Of a DNA stretch of 64,000 nucleotides, positions 18,412 to 26,184 are shown in pieces. Origin of the DNA: Streptomyces vilmorinianum (GTDB lineage: Bacteria > Actinomycetota > Actinomycetes > Streptomycetales > Streptomycetaceae); the NCBI RefSeq assembly GCF_005517195.1, contig NZ_CP040244.1, forward strand, positions 5,164,001 to 5,228,000. The letters are read 5' to 3'. Each line of letters begins with the position of its first letter. Position 1 is the first letter of the stretch. The translations under genes were made by a program, and so were the position numbers. Below the pieces are notes generated by a model. That model ran no database searches and was not told the origin of the DNA. It saw nothing but the letters and a program-made list of their open reading frames with translations.

Positions 18412-20072
18412 GCCGCGAGCCCTTCGGCGAGCGGGCCCAGCGCGAGGGCCGGGAAGAACGTCAGACCGGTGATGATCACGATCGCGCCAACCAGAAGCCC
18501 CGTGAACAGCGGCTTCTCGGTCCGCAGCGTGCCCGCGGTCTCGGGAACGGGCTTCTGCTCGGCGAGCGATCCGGCGAGGGCCAGCACGAACACCATCGGC
18601 AGGAACCGGCCCAGTGCCATGCACAGCCCCAGCGCGGTGTTGTGATACGCCGTGTTCGCGCCGAAGCCGGCGAACGCCGAACCGTTGTTGTTCGAGGCCG
18701 AGGTGTAGGCGTAGAGCACCTCGGAGAAGCCGTGGGCCCCGGTATTGGTCATCGAGGACTCGCCGTGACCGGTGGCCATCGCGACCGCCGTGCCGATCAG
18801 GACGAGCGCCGGGGTGACGAGGATGAAGCAGGCGGCGAGCTTGATCTCCCGGGTGCCGATCTTCTTGCCCAGGTACTCGGGGGTGCGGCCGACCATCAGA
18901 CCGGCGATGAAGACCGCGATGATCGCCATGATCAGCATGCCGTAGAGGCCGGAGCCGACACCGCCGGGCGCGATCTCGCCCAGCATCATGCCGAGCAGCA
19001 GCACACCACCCGACAGACCGCTGTACGAGTCGTGGAAGGAGTTGACCGAGCCGGTCGAGGTCATGGTCGTGGAGACCGCGAACAGGGAGGAGGCGCCCTC
19101 GCCGAAGCGCTGCTCCTTGCCCTCCATCGCGCCGCCCGCGAGCTGCGCGGCGGTGCCCGGGTGGGCGTACTCGATCCAGGTCACCAGGACCACGCCGACG
19201 AACCAGATGGTGGCCATCGCGGCGACGATCGCGTACCCCTGTCGGACGCTGCCGACCATGCGGCCGAAGGTCCGCGGCAGCGAGAACGGGATCACGAGCA
19301 GCAGGAAGATCGTCAGCAGGTTGGAGAAGCCGTTGGGGTTCTCGAAGGGGTGCGCGGAGTTGGCGTTGAAGTAACCGCCGCCGTTGGTGCCGAGGTTCTT
19401 GATGGCCTCCTGCGAGGCGACCGCGCCGGGCGAGATGCTCTGCGTCTGCCCGGTGACCGTCGTGATCTCGTGGATACCGGCGAAGTTCTGGATCGCGCCG
19501 GCCGCGACCAGCAGAATCGCCGCGACCACGGAGAGCGGGACGAGGATGCGTACGACACCGCGCACCAGATCCGCCCAGAAGTTGCCCAGCTCACCGGTGC
19601 GCGAGCGCGCGAAACCCCGCACCAGCGCGACCGCGACGGCGATGCCGACGGCGGCCGAGACGAAGTTCTGCACGGCCAGGCCGGACGTCTGGGTGACATG
19701 GCTCATCGCCGTCTCACCCGAGTACGACTGCCAGTTGGTGTTGGACGTGAAGGACACGGCCGTGTTGAACGCCTGGTCCGGCGTGATCGCCTTGAAGCCG
19801 AGCGACAGCGGCAGCGTGTCCTGGACCCGCTGGAGCACGTACAGCAGCAGCACGCTCACGGCCGAGAAGGCCAGCACCGCGCGCAGATACGCCGGCCAGC
19901 GCATCTCCACGTCGGGGTTGGCGCCCACGGCGCGGTAGATCCACCTCTCCACCCGCAGGTGCTTGTTCGAGGAGTACACGGCGGCCATGTGGTCGCCGAG
20001 GGGGCGATGCACCAGCGCCAGCGCCGCGATAAGCGCCGTCACCTGGAGGACATCGGCAAGAACGGGGCTCAT
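18408..20072 (-). CDS. kdpA: Potassium-transporting ATPase subunit A (K+ channel-like)
   Basis: About 554 residues with ten membrane segments. The four degenerate selectivity-filter repeats of KdpA are visible, for example 'TSNTNWQSYSGE', 'LGTNGGGYFNANSAHPFENP', 'TMTSTGSVNSFHDS' and 'ASNNNGSAFAGFGAN'. KdpA is the K+-selective subunit. GTG ATG AGC offers two adjacent starts; I use the ATG at 20072. The ribosome site (GGAGAGG) lies within the last codons of kdpF, so kdpF and kdpA are probably coupled. Confidence 0.96.
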
Positions 20073-20080
20073 CACCGTGC

Positions 20081-20170
20081 TCAGAACCTCTCCGGCTTGA
20101 CGAGAGCGAGGACGAGGTAACCGAGCAGAGCGGCGGCCACGAGCAGCCCGATGATGTTCTCGGCACTCAC
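20081..20170 (-). CDS. kdpF: KdpF small membrane subunit
   Basis: A 29-residue protein from GTG at 20170, beginning MSAENIIGLLVAAALLGYLV and ending with LALVKPERF. The 'LLGYLVxAL' core and acidic-hydrophobic end match KdpF of E. coli in both length (29) and sequence pattern. KdpF is a single-pass peptide that stabilises the Kdp complex. Its GTG overlaps the stop of the 27-residue frame upstream (GTGA). Confidence 0.9.
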   Translation of the reverse strand: MSAENIIGLLVAAALLGYLVLALVKPERF

Positions 20171-20250
20171 AGTTTCGCCACCCCCTTGGCGATGAAGGCC
20201 ACCAACGCGAAGACCGCGATCGTGATGACGACGAAGGCCACGTCGGCCAT
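20167..20250 (-). CDS. 27-residue single-pass membrane peptide leading the kdp operon
   Basis: From ATG at 20250 with an AGGAG box 7 nt upstream, the frame encodes MADVAFVVITIAVFALVAF followed by IAKGVAKL. It is one hydrophobic helix with a short basic end. It overlaps kdpF by GTGA. It is not a KdpF copy, since the LLGYLV core is absent. The good ribosome site, tight coupling and membrane character make it a real gene. I recall similar peptides annotated before kdpF in other Streptomyces, without a function. A role as an extra Kdp subunit or regulator is inference. Confidence 0.75.
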   Translation of the reverse strand: MADVAFVVITIAVFALVAFIAKGVAKL

Positions 20251-20281
20251 CGTGAGCTCCTGAGGAAGGACGGGAAGGGAA

Positions 20282-20323
20282 TCGGCCAAGCTGGCCGACG
20301 ACGACGCTAATCCCGTTCGAACG
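20282..20323 (-). promoter_or_regulatory. kdp operon promoter region with two dyads
   Basis: On the minus strand a TAGCGT -10 box (20309 to 20304) is flanked by two dyads. One is the perfect palindrome CGTTCGAACG (20314-20323) in the spacer. The other is the inverted repeat TCGGCCA-AGC-TGGCCGA (20282-20298) just after the likely transcript start. No kdpD/kdpE pair lies in the window, so these sites are the only visible clue to kdp control. Confidence 0.5.
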
Positions 20324-20444
20324 CGCTGCTCAGACGTCTTGACGGCCCCCATACGGGCGCTCTGACGCCCTTAACGCCTTCCTGACACCAGCAGGGACGG
20401 CGGCGCCGTCCGGGGCGGTCTGGGCCTGCCGAGGCTGCGCCGGA

Positions 20445-20548
20445 TAGGGTGTAGAGAACGCGTTAAGAGACGCGGGGTGTGCCGGGAAGTCTGGTCGGCG
20501 TCGAAGGGGCCCGTGTGCCCATGTGCCGATGCCCCGGAGGTCTTCCTG
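20445..20548 (+). promoter_or_regulatory. nhaA copy 2 promoter -10 and conserved structured leader
   Basis: TAGGGT (20445-20450) is followed by AGAACGCGT and a 44-nt block (20477-20520) nearly identical to the leader of nhaA copy 1 about 15 kb away. Helices that can form here include GACGC-GCGUC around the GCCG/CGGC hairpin, and GGGGC-GCCCC placed directly before the CGGAGG ribosome site. The pairing GACGC/GCGUC is better here than in copy 1. Together the two copies form a candidate regulatory RNA class for Na+ antiporter genes in this genome. Confidence 0.7.
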
Positions 20549-21862
20549 ATGGCTGCTGCCCCGCGTGAGCGTTCCGTCTTCCTCGGCCTGCTGCCCTGGC
20601 CGGAGCGCGTGGAGGTGGCCCGGGCACTGCGCACGGAGACGGTCGGCGGGCTGGTGCTGCTGGTGGCGGCCGTCGTGGCCCTGGTGTGGGCGAACACCCC
20701 GTTCAGTGAGACGTACGAGCGGATACGCGACTTTCACTTCGGCATCCCCGCGCTCGGGCTGGACCTGTCGGTGGAGCACTGGACCGCCGACGGTCTGCTC
20801 ACCGTCTTCTTCCTGGTCGCCGGGATCGAGCTGAAGCGTGAGCTGGTCGTCGGTGCGCTGCGCACCCCGGCCGCCGCGGCGCTGCCGGTGGTGGCCGCAG
20901 TCTGCGGCATGATCGTCCCCGCCGCTTTCTACCTGGTCACCACGGCGCTCGGCGGGGGAAGCGCGCAAGGCTGGGCGGTGCCGATGGCCACCGACATCGC
21001 TTTCGCGCTCGCCGTTCTCGCGGTCCTCTCCACTCACCTGCCTTCCGCCTTGCGGGCCTTCCTGCTGACCCTGGCCGTCGTCGACGACCTGGGTGCGATC
21101 CTGGTGATCGCCGTCTTCTTCACCGCGGACCTCGACCTGCTCGCGCTCGGCGGCGCGCTGGCCGGGCTGGTCGTCTTCTACCTGCTCCAGCGGTACCGGG
21201 TGCGCGGCTGGTGGTGGTACGTGCCGCTCGGGGTGGCGATCTGGGCGCTGATGTACAACGGCGGTGTGCACGCCACGGTGGCCGGCGTGGCGATGGGCCT
21301 GCTCCTGCGTACCACGCGCGACCCGCGCGAGAAGGTGTCGCCCGGGGAGCGGACCGAGCATCTGCTGCGGCCGGTCTCGGCTGGTGTGGCTGTTCCGCTG
21401 TTCGCGCTGTTCGCCGCCGGGGTGAGCATCTCGGGTGCGGCGCTGGGTGAGGTGTTCACCCGCCCGGAGCCGCTGGGCGTGGTGCTGGGCCTCGTCCTGG
21501 GGAAGACGGTGGGGATCTTCGCGGGCACCTACCTGGCGGCCCGCTTCACCCGGGCGCATCTGAACCCGGAACTGGCGTGGGCGGATGTGTTCGCCGTGGC
21601 GGTGCTGGCCGGGATCGGCTTCACCGTGGCCCTGCTGGTCGGCGAGCTGGCCTTCCCCGACCCGGCTGATGCCGAGCACATCAAGGCCGCCGTTCTGCTC
21701 GGTTCGCTGACCGCCGCGGCCGTGGCCGCACTGCTGGTCACGCGTCGCAACGGGATCTACCGCCGTCTGTGGGAGGAGGAGACCCGGGACGAGGACGCCG
21801 ACGGCGTCCCGGACGTCTACCAGCAGACCCGCCCCCCCGGGACGCGGCAACGCCGCGGGTGA
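20549..21862 (+). CDS. nhaA: NhaA-type Na+/H+ antiporter (copy 2)
   Basis: A 437-residue paralog of copy 1, starting MAAAPRERSVFLGLLPWPE. The catalytic 'VVDDLGAILVIAVFF' is near residue 179. Most of the protein aligns with copy 1 without gaps (for example RTETVGGLVLLVAAVVALVW). The tail ends DGVPDVYQQTRPPG, without the SGSD repeats of copy 1. The ATG at 20549 follows GGAGG. It is divergent from the kdp operon and convergent with a PucR-type regulator gene; the 276 bp behind it (21863-22138) hold only a tight GGCTCAC/GTGAGCC dyad. Na+ export beside K+ import suggests joint use in salt stress. Confidence 0.94.
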   Translation: MAAAPRERSVFLGLLPWPERVEVARALRTETVGGLVLLVAAVVALVWANTPFSETYERIRDFHFGIPALGLDLSVEHWTADGLLTVFFLVAGIELKRELVVGALRTPAAAALPVVAAVCGMIVPAAFYLVTTALGGGSAQGWAVPMATDIAFALAVLAVLSTHLPSALRAFLLTLAVVDDLGAILVIAVFFTADLDLLALGGALAGLVVFYLLQRYRVRGWWWYVPLGVAIWALMYNGGVHATVAGVAMGLLLRTTRDPREKVSPGERTEHLLRPVSAGVAVPLFALFAAGVSISGAALGEVFTRPEPLGVVLGLVLGKTVGIFAGTYLAARFTRAHLNPELAWADVFAVAVLAGIGFTVALLVGELAFPDPADAEHIKAAVLLGSLTAAAVAALLVTRRNGIYRRLWEEETRDEDADGVPDVYQQTRPPGTRQRRG

Positions 21863-22138
21863 CACGTGACACGGGGCTCACCGTGAGCCGAACGGGCGCC
21901 GCAGCGGCTGCGGTCACCGTCCTGCTCGGCTGACACAGGCCGGGGCCCGCTGCCGCGGCCCGGGTTCTGCCGATCAGGGCGCTGACCATCCACCCGGAAC
22001 ACCAGCGCACACATGCTCGCGGCGACCCGCCGCACATGACTGTCGCGCGCCCCCGACGTGCCTCGGTGCGGCCGAGCGGCTGGGCCGCCTTGGCCGCCGG
22101 TCACCTGCGGCTGCCACGTCGCCCTGGCCCGAGCGAAC

Positions 22139-23197
22139 TCACCGACCCGCGCCAGGCCAGCCCATGAGCCGGGCGCCGATCACCGCGGTCTGCAGGGTGT
22201 AGCGGTGACGGGTGTCGGCGGGGTCGGCCGCGGTGAGGGTGTGGATCCGCTCCAGACGGTACGTCAGGGCGCGCACGCTCAACGAGAGCCGGCGGGCGGC
22301 CTCCGTGGCCACGCAGCCGCTGTCGAAGTACGCGGCGAGGGTGTCGATGAGCGGCTCGGCGCCGCCGCGGGCCTGGCGCAGGGGGCCGAGGACGCTCTCC
22401 ACCAGGTCGGCCATGGCCTCGCGGTCCCGGGTCAGGACCGGGTAGACCAGCAGGTCCGCGGCGTGCAGCACCGGCCCCTCGAGACCCATGCGGGTGGCCA
22501 GGTCGAGGGCGTTGAGGGCCTCCTCGTAGGAGTGGACGACTCCGCCCGCGCCCTGGTGGGAGCGCCCGACGGCCACACGGCCGCCGTCGGTGGCCGCGTA
22601 CGCCTGCTTGGCGAAGAACGCCAGGACGTCCGGCTCGTCACCGGGGGCGACGCAGATCAGCCGGCCGTCCTTCGTGGTGAGCAGGATTCGCCGGTTGCCG
22701 AACCGGGCCAGCATCGACTCCTCGATCCCACGGGCCACCCGGTAGCCGTCCCCGTACGGCTCAGAGCCCTCGGCCACCGCGACGGCGTGGGCGTGCGAGA
22801 GGCGGAGCCCGAACCGTTCGGCCCGCTCCGCGAGCCGGCCCAGGTCACTGCGCCCGTACAGCAGGTCGTCGATGAACTCCCGGCGGGCGGCCTCCTCCTG
22901 CCGTACGGCCTGGTGCTGGGCCCGCTCGTATCCCTCGGCGAACGTGTCCACGACCTGCTCGACGACCCCGAGCAACACCCGGGCCCCGCCGGGGCCGAGC
23001 TGGGGCAGGACGTCCTGGGCCGCGGCCAGGTGCTCCCGGATCAGCCGCCGCAGGCCGAGACCCGCGTCGGCCGCCCGTTCCCCGTGCGCCCGGCGGGACT
23101 CCAGCTCGGCGCGGGTGAGCCGGCGGCCCGTGGCGCAGGCGCTCAGCAGGATCTCGGCATATCCCGCCATGTACGCGTCCGTTGCCTGCTCGGACAT
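22139..23197 (-). CDS. PucR/CdaR-type transcriptional regulator
   Basis: A 352-residue protein. The C-terminal 55 residues, 'TLAAYFDSGCVATEAARRLS' then 'VRALTYRLERIHTLT', are the PucR-type HTH. The middle resembles a GGDEF-like regulatory fold (GGRVAVGRSHQGAGGVVHSY EEAL pattern). The N-terminus is helical. The start is ATG at 23197, after GGGGGAAA. Such proteins are usually single-component regulators of metabolic or transport genes. It sits between nhaA copy 2 and the trkHA pair, so it may control one of them; no operator is evident that would prove it. Confidence 0.8.
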   Translation of the reverse strand: MSEQATDAYMAGYAEILLSACATGRRLTRAELESRRAHGERAADAGLGLRRLIREHLAAAQDVLPQLGPGGARVLLGVVEQVVDTFAEGYERAQHQAVRQEEAARREFIDDLLYGRSDLGRLAERAERFGLRLSHAHAVAVAEGSEPYGDGYRVARGIEESMLARFGNRRILLTTKDGRLICVAPGDEPDVLAFFAKQAYAATDGGRVAVGRSHQGAGGVVHSYEEALNALDLATRMGLEGPVLHAADLLVYPVLTRDREAMADLVESVLGPLRQARGGAEPLIDTLAAYFDSGCVATEAARRLSLSVRALTYRLERIHTLTAADPADTRHRYTLQTAVIGARLMGWPGAGR

Positions 23198-23275
23198 GGT
23201 GTTTCCCCCGATTCTGGCGTCTTCTTGACGCTTTCCATACGCGGGGACCAGGGTGCCACGCGCCTCGGACACCCC

Positions 23276-23998
23276 TCAGGGCAGGTCCGTGAACTCCTCC
23301 ACCGCACCGGTCTTGCCCGTGACGATGATGATGTCGCCCTTCTCGACGACGGTCTCCGCGGTCGCGTAGGTGAAGTCCTCACCCGGGCGCTTGATGCCGA
23401 CGACGGTCACTCCGTACCGGCTGCGGACCTGGGACTCGCCGAGCGGCCTGCCGGTGGCGGTCACCGGCGTGACGGTCTTGACGAGGGCGTAGTCGTCGTC
23501 GAACTGGATGAAGTCGAGCATCCGGCCGGTGACGAGGTGGGCCACCCGCTCGCCCATCTCGTGCTCGGGCAGGACGACGTGGTGGACGCCGAGCCGTTCG
23601 AGGATCTGGCCGTGCTGGCGGCTGATCGCCTTGGCCCAGATGTTGGGGACTCCGGCCTCGAGGAGGTTGGAGCTGATGAGGATGCTCGCCTCGATGTCGG
23701 TGCCGATGCCGACGACGGCACTGGGGAAGTCGGCCACGCCCAGCTGGTTCAGGACCTGAGGGTCGGTGCAGTCCGCGACGGCGCTGTGCGTGAGCGAGTC
23801 GCTGTACTTCTGGACGAGGCGGGAGTCGGTGTCGATGCCCAGCACGTCCCAGCCGCGCCGCATCAGCTCGTTGGCCAGGGAGAATCCGAAGCGGCCGAGG
23901 CCGATGACGACGACGCGCTGGTCGCCGGTCGACCGGATGTGGTGCTGGGTGAGCCGCTGGCGGCGGCGCTGGCGGAGGTGGTGCAGGTAGTTAGCCAA
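23276..23998 (-). CDS. trkA: TrkA/KtrA-type RCK regulatory subunit of K+ uptake
   Basis: A 240-residue protein. The Rossmann nucleotide motif is 'RVVVIGLGRFGFSLANELMR', followed by the acidic beta-2 end 'DVLGIDTDSRLV'. A C-terminal RCK_C domain ends 'EKGDIIIVTGKTGAVEEF'. It binds NAD(H)/ATP and gates the TrkH/KtrB channel at the membrane. The start is TTG at 23998 (TTGGCTAA), overlapping the trkH stop by 8 nt, with GAGGAG upstream. The N-terminus has an extra basic stretch (HHLRQRRRQRLTQHH). Confidence 0.9.
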   Translation of the reverse strand: MANYLHHLRQRRRQRLTQHHIRSTGDQRVVVIGLGRFGFSLANELMRRGWDVLGIDTDSRLVQKYSDSLTHSAVADCTDPQVLNQLGVADFPSAVVGIGTDIEASILISSNLLEAGVPNIWAKAISRQHGQILERLGVHHVVLPEHEMGERVAHLVTGRMLDFIQFDDDYALVKTVTPVTATGRPLGESQVRSRYGVTVVGIKRPGEDFTYATAETVVEKGDIIIVTGKTGAVEEFTDLP

Positions 23999-25364
23999 TG
24001 ACGGGTCGCTCCTCGGGCAGTTCGTACCGTCGCGTGCGCTCGCGCAGCGCGAGCGCGGAAACCAGGGTGATCGGGCCGATACGGCCGATGAACATCAGGG
24101 CGATCACGATGAGCTGCCCGATCGACGGCAGGTCGGCGGTGATGCCGGTGGAGAGCCCCACGGTCGCGAACGCGGAGACCGCCTCGAACAGCACGGCTTC
24201 CAGGGGCGCGTCGGTCAGCGACAGCAGGGCGAGCGTGGCGCTCATCACCAGTCCGACGCCGAGGAGGGCGACCGTGAGTGCCTGCCGCAGGGCATGCGGG
24301 GCGAGGCGGCGGCCGAGGACGGCCGAGGTCGGTTCGCCGCGCACCTCGGCCAGGATCGCGGCCGCGAGGACGGCGAAGGTCGTGACCTTGATGCCGCCGG
24401 CCGTGCCCGCGCTGCCGCCTCCGATGAACATCAGCATGCAGGTCATCAGCAGGGTGGACGCGTGCATCGCTCCGACGTCGATCGCGTTGAAGCCGGCGGT
24501 GCGGGTCATCGTCGAGTGGAAGAAGCTGTCCAGGATCTTGCCGGGCACGCTGTGCGGGCCGAGCGTGCCGGGGTTCGACCACTCCAGTACACCCGTCAGG
24601 ACGGTACCCACGGCCAGCAGGGCGACGGTGGTGATGACGGTGAGCTTGGTGTGCAGGGTCCAGTTCTTCCGGCCCGTGGTGCGCACGCGGTTGCGGTGGC
24701 GCAGCATCTCCAGGAGCACGGGGAAGCCGATGCCGCCGAGGATCACCGCGGCGGCGACGGGCAGGGTGACCCAGGCGTCCTGGGAGTAGCGGGTCAGGCT
24801 GTCGGCGTGCAGGCCGAAGCCCGCGTTGTTGAACGCGGACACGGCGTGGAAGTACCCGAGGTAGGCGGCCTGGCCGATGCCGTAGTCGTAGCCGAACCGG
24901 AAGCGCAGGGCCAGCATCGCTCCGACCGCCAGCTCCACGGCGAGGGTCGTGCCCGCGACGCCGATCAGCACGCGTCGTACGTCACCGAAGTCGAGGCTCC
25001 TCGTCTCCGCCTGGGCCGTCAGCTGCATGCGCAGCCGCAGCCGGCCGGAGACGAGCAGCGCCAGCAGGGACGCCATGGTCATGATGCCGAAGCCGCCGAC
25101 CTGGATCAGTCCGAGGATCACGCCCTCGCCGAAGCCGCTCCAGTACGTGCCGGTGTCGACGACCGCGAGACCGGTCACGCAGACGGCGGAGGTGGAGGTG
25201 AAGAGGGCGGTCAGCAGGTTGGTCGCGCGGCCGTCCTCGGCGGCGAGCGGCAGCGTCAGCAGGACCGTTCCGACCGCGACGACCGTCGCGAACCCCAGGA
25301 CGACGGTCCGGGCGGGGTGGGCCGAGAAGAACGAGCGCGCACGTTGACGCGCGATGGATACCAC
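23991..25364 (-). CDS. trkH: TrkH/KtrB-type potassium uptake channel
   Basis: A 457-residue protein with four M1-pore-M2 repeats. The filter glycines appear in 'TSTSAVCVTGLAV', 'SAFNNAGFGLH', 'MTRTAGFNAID' and 'SAFATVGLSTG'. The flexible gate loop 'FIGGGSAGTAGGIKVTT' is present in the third repeat. It carries K+ (possibly with Na+) and pairs with the RCK subunit translated from the same mRNA. The length suits KtrB. It has its own promoter region with several dyads (25400-25440). Confidence 0.92.
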   Translation of the reverse strand: MVSIARQRARSFFSAHPARTVVLGFATVVAVGTVLLTLPLAAEDGRATNLLTALFTSTSAVCVTGLAVVDTGTYWSGFGEGVILGLIQVGGFGIMTMASLLALLVSGRLRLRMQLTAQAETRSLDFGDVRRVLIGVAGTTLAVELAVGAMLALRFRFGYDYGIGQAAYLGYFHAVSAFNNAGFGLHADSLTRYSQDAWVTLPVAAAVILGGIGFPVLLEMLRHRNRVRTTGRKNWTLHTKLTVITTVALLAVGTVLTGVLEWSNPGTLGPHSVPGKILDSFFHSTMTRTAGFNAIDVGAMHASTLLMTCMLMFIGGGSAGTAGGIKVTTFAVLAAAILAEVRGEPTSAVLGRRLAPHALRQALTVALLGVGLVMSATLALLSLTDAPLEAVLFEAVSAFATVGLSTGITADLPSIGQLIVIALMFIGRIGPITLVSALALRERTRRYELPEERPVIG

Positions 25365-25399
25365 TGTCCCGGCCTTTCCCTGTCTCTTTGACGGCTCTC

Positions 25400-25440
25400 T
25401 GACGTCAGCGGGACGTCAAAAATCGGGGTAACACTACCCG
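25400..25440 (-). promoter_or_regulatory. Dyads in the trkHA promoter region
   Basis: TGACGTC-N5-GACGTCA (25400-25418) and GGGTA-ACAC-TACCC (25426-25439) lie 36-75 nt upstream of the trkH start. Between them the minus strand reads TTTTTGACG, a possible -35. These are candidate regulator sites; no regulator is identified. Confidence 0.45.
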
Positions 25441-25517
25441 TGCGGGTGGCCGGGAGCCTGCCCGGACGCCCGTTTGTCCGCCGGTCGCGCCCCGGGCGAC
25501 ATCAGGAGGGCGTAAAG

Positions 25518-25536
25518 ACTGCCGGAACCCGGCAGT
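25518..25536. promoter_or_regulatory. Operator of flotillin operon 2, same consensus as operon 1
   Basis: ACTGCCGG-AAC-CCGGCAGT, 8-bp perfect arms and 3-nt spacer, directly preceded by CGTAAAG. It is 69 nt upstream of the membrane-protein gene that starts this operon. The match to 15508-15526, including the CGTAAAG flank, is 22 of 26 positions. Confidence 0.8.
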
Positions 25537-25605
25537 GAACTTTCGTGCGATCGCGTGGAAAGATCGTGGGAACGGCGGAAACAGCACGGCACAAGGGAGC
25601 GGGAC

Positions 25606-26112
25606 ATGACGTGGTTTCTCGGTCTCGGCATCGCAGGCCTCGTGCTGCTGCTCCTGTCCCTGGTCTTCGACGGCATCCTGGAGGGGGTCTTCGACGGTGT
25701 CGGCGGGGGACTCGACGGGTTTCTGTCGTTGCCGGTGATCGCCGGGTTCGTGTCCGCGCTCGGTTTCACGGGCGCGATCACGCTGGGGGTCTCCGGCGCG
25801 GGGGCGGGGATCGCCGCCGGTGCGGGCGTGGCGGCGGGGCTCGTCGCGGGGTGGCTGACCTGGAGGTTCAGCCGCGCCCTGATGCGCGACGGCGACGCGC
25901 CCGCACCGCGGGGCGAGGATCTGACGGGCAGTTCGGGCTCGGTGGTCACCGCGATTCCGGCCGACGGCTACGGCGAGGTGCTGCTGTATCTGGCCGGGCA
26001 GCCGGTCAAGTACGCGGCGAGGTCGGCCTCCCCCGTGGCGCGCGGCGCCGAGGTCTGGGTCGAGTCGGTGCTCTCGCCGACATCGGTCGCCGTACGTCCC
26101 GTCGAGCGCTGA
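25606..26112 (+). CDS. NfeD/YqiJ-like membrane protein with C-terminal OB fold
   Basis: A 168-residue protein starting MTWFLGLGIAGLVLLLLSLV, with AAGGGAG upstream. It has three to four membrane segments in residues 1-95, including a Gly/Ala-rich one (GAGAGIAAGAGVAAGLVAGW). A soluble C-terminal beta domain, 'GSSGSVVTAIPADGYGEVLL' to 'GAEVWVESVLSPTSVAVRPV', has the NfeD OB-fold pattern. NfeD-type proteins partner flotillins in membrane microdomains. The next gene, 72 nt away, is a flotillin. Unlike the protein at 14974, this one has a clear OB domain. Confidence 0.78.
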   Translation: MTWFLGLGIAGLVLLLLSLVFDGILEGVFDGVGGGLDGFLSLPVIAGFVSALGFTGAITLGVSGAGAGIAAGAGVAAGLVAGWLTWRFSRALMRDGDAPAPRGEDLTGSSGSVVTAIPADGYGEVLLYLAGQPVKYAARSASPVARGAEVWVESVLSPTSVAVRPVER

Positions 26113-26184
26113 CCGCGCCCCTTTCGTCCTTCCCGCTGTCCCGTCCCTTCCGCTCGTCACTCTTCACGCTCCAAGAGGAATCCC

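Noticed and set aside
21863..22138. Possible small gene between nhaA copy 2 and the PucR-type regulator
   Set aside because: Only a 16-codon GTG frame without ribosome site and antisense frames are present; the region is treated as a terminator/intergenic segment.
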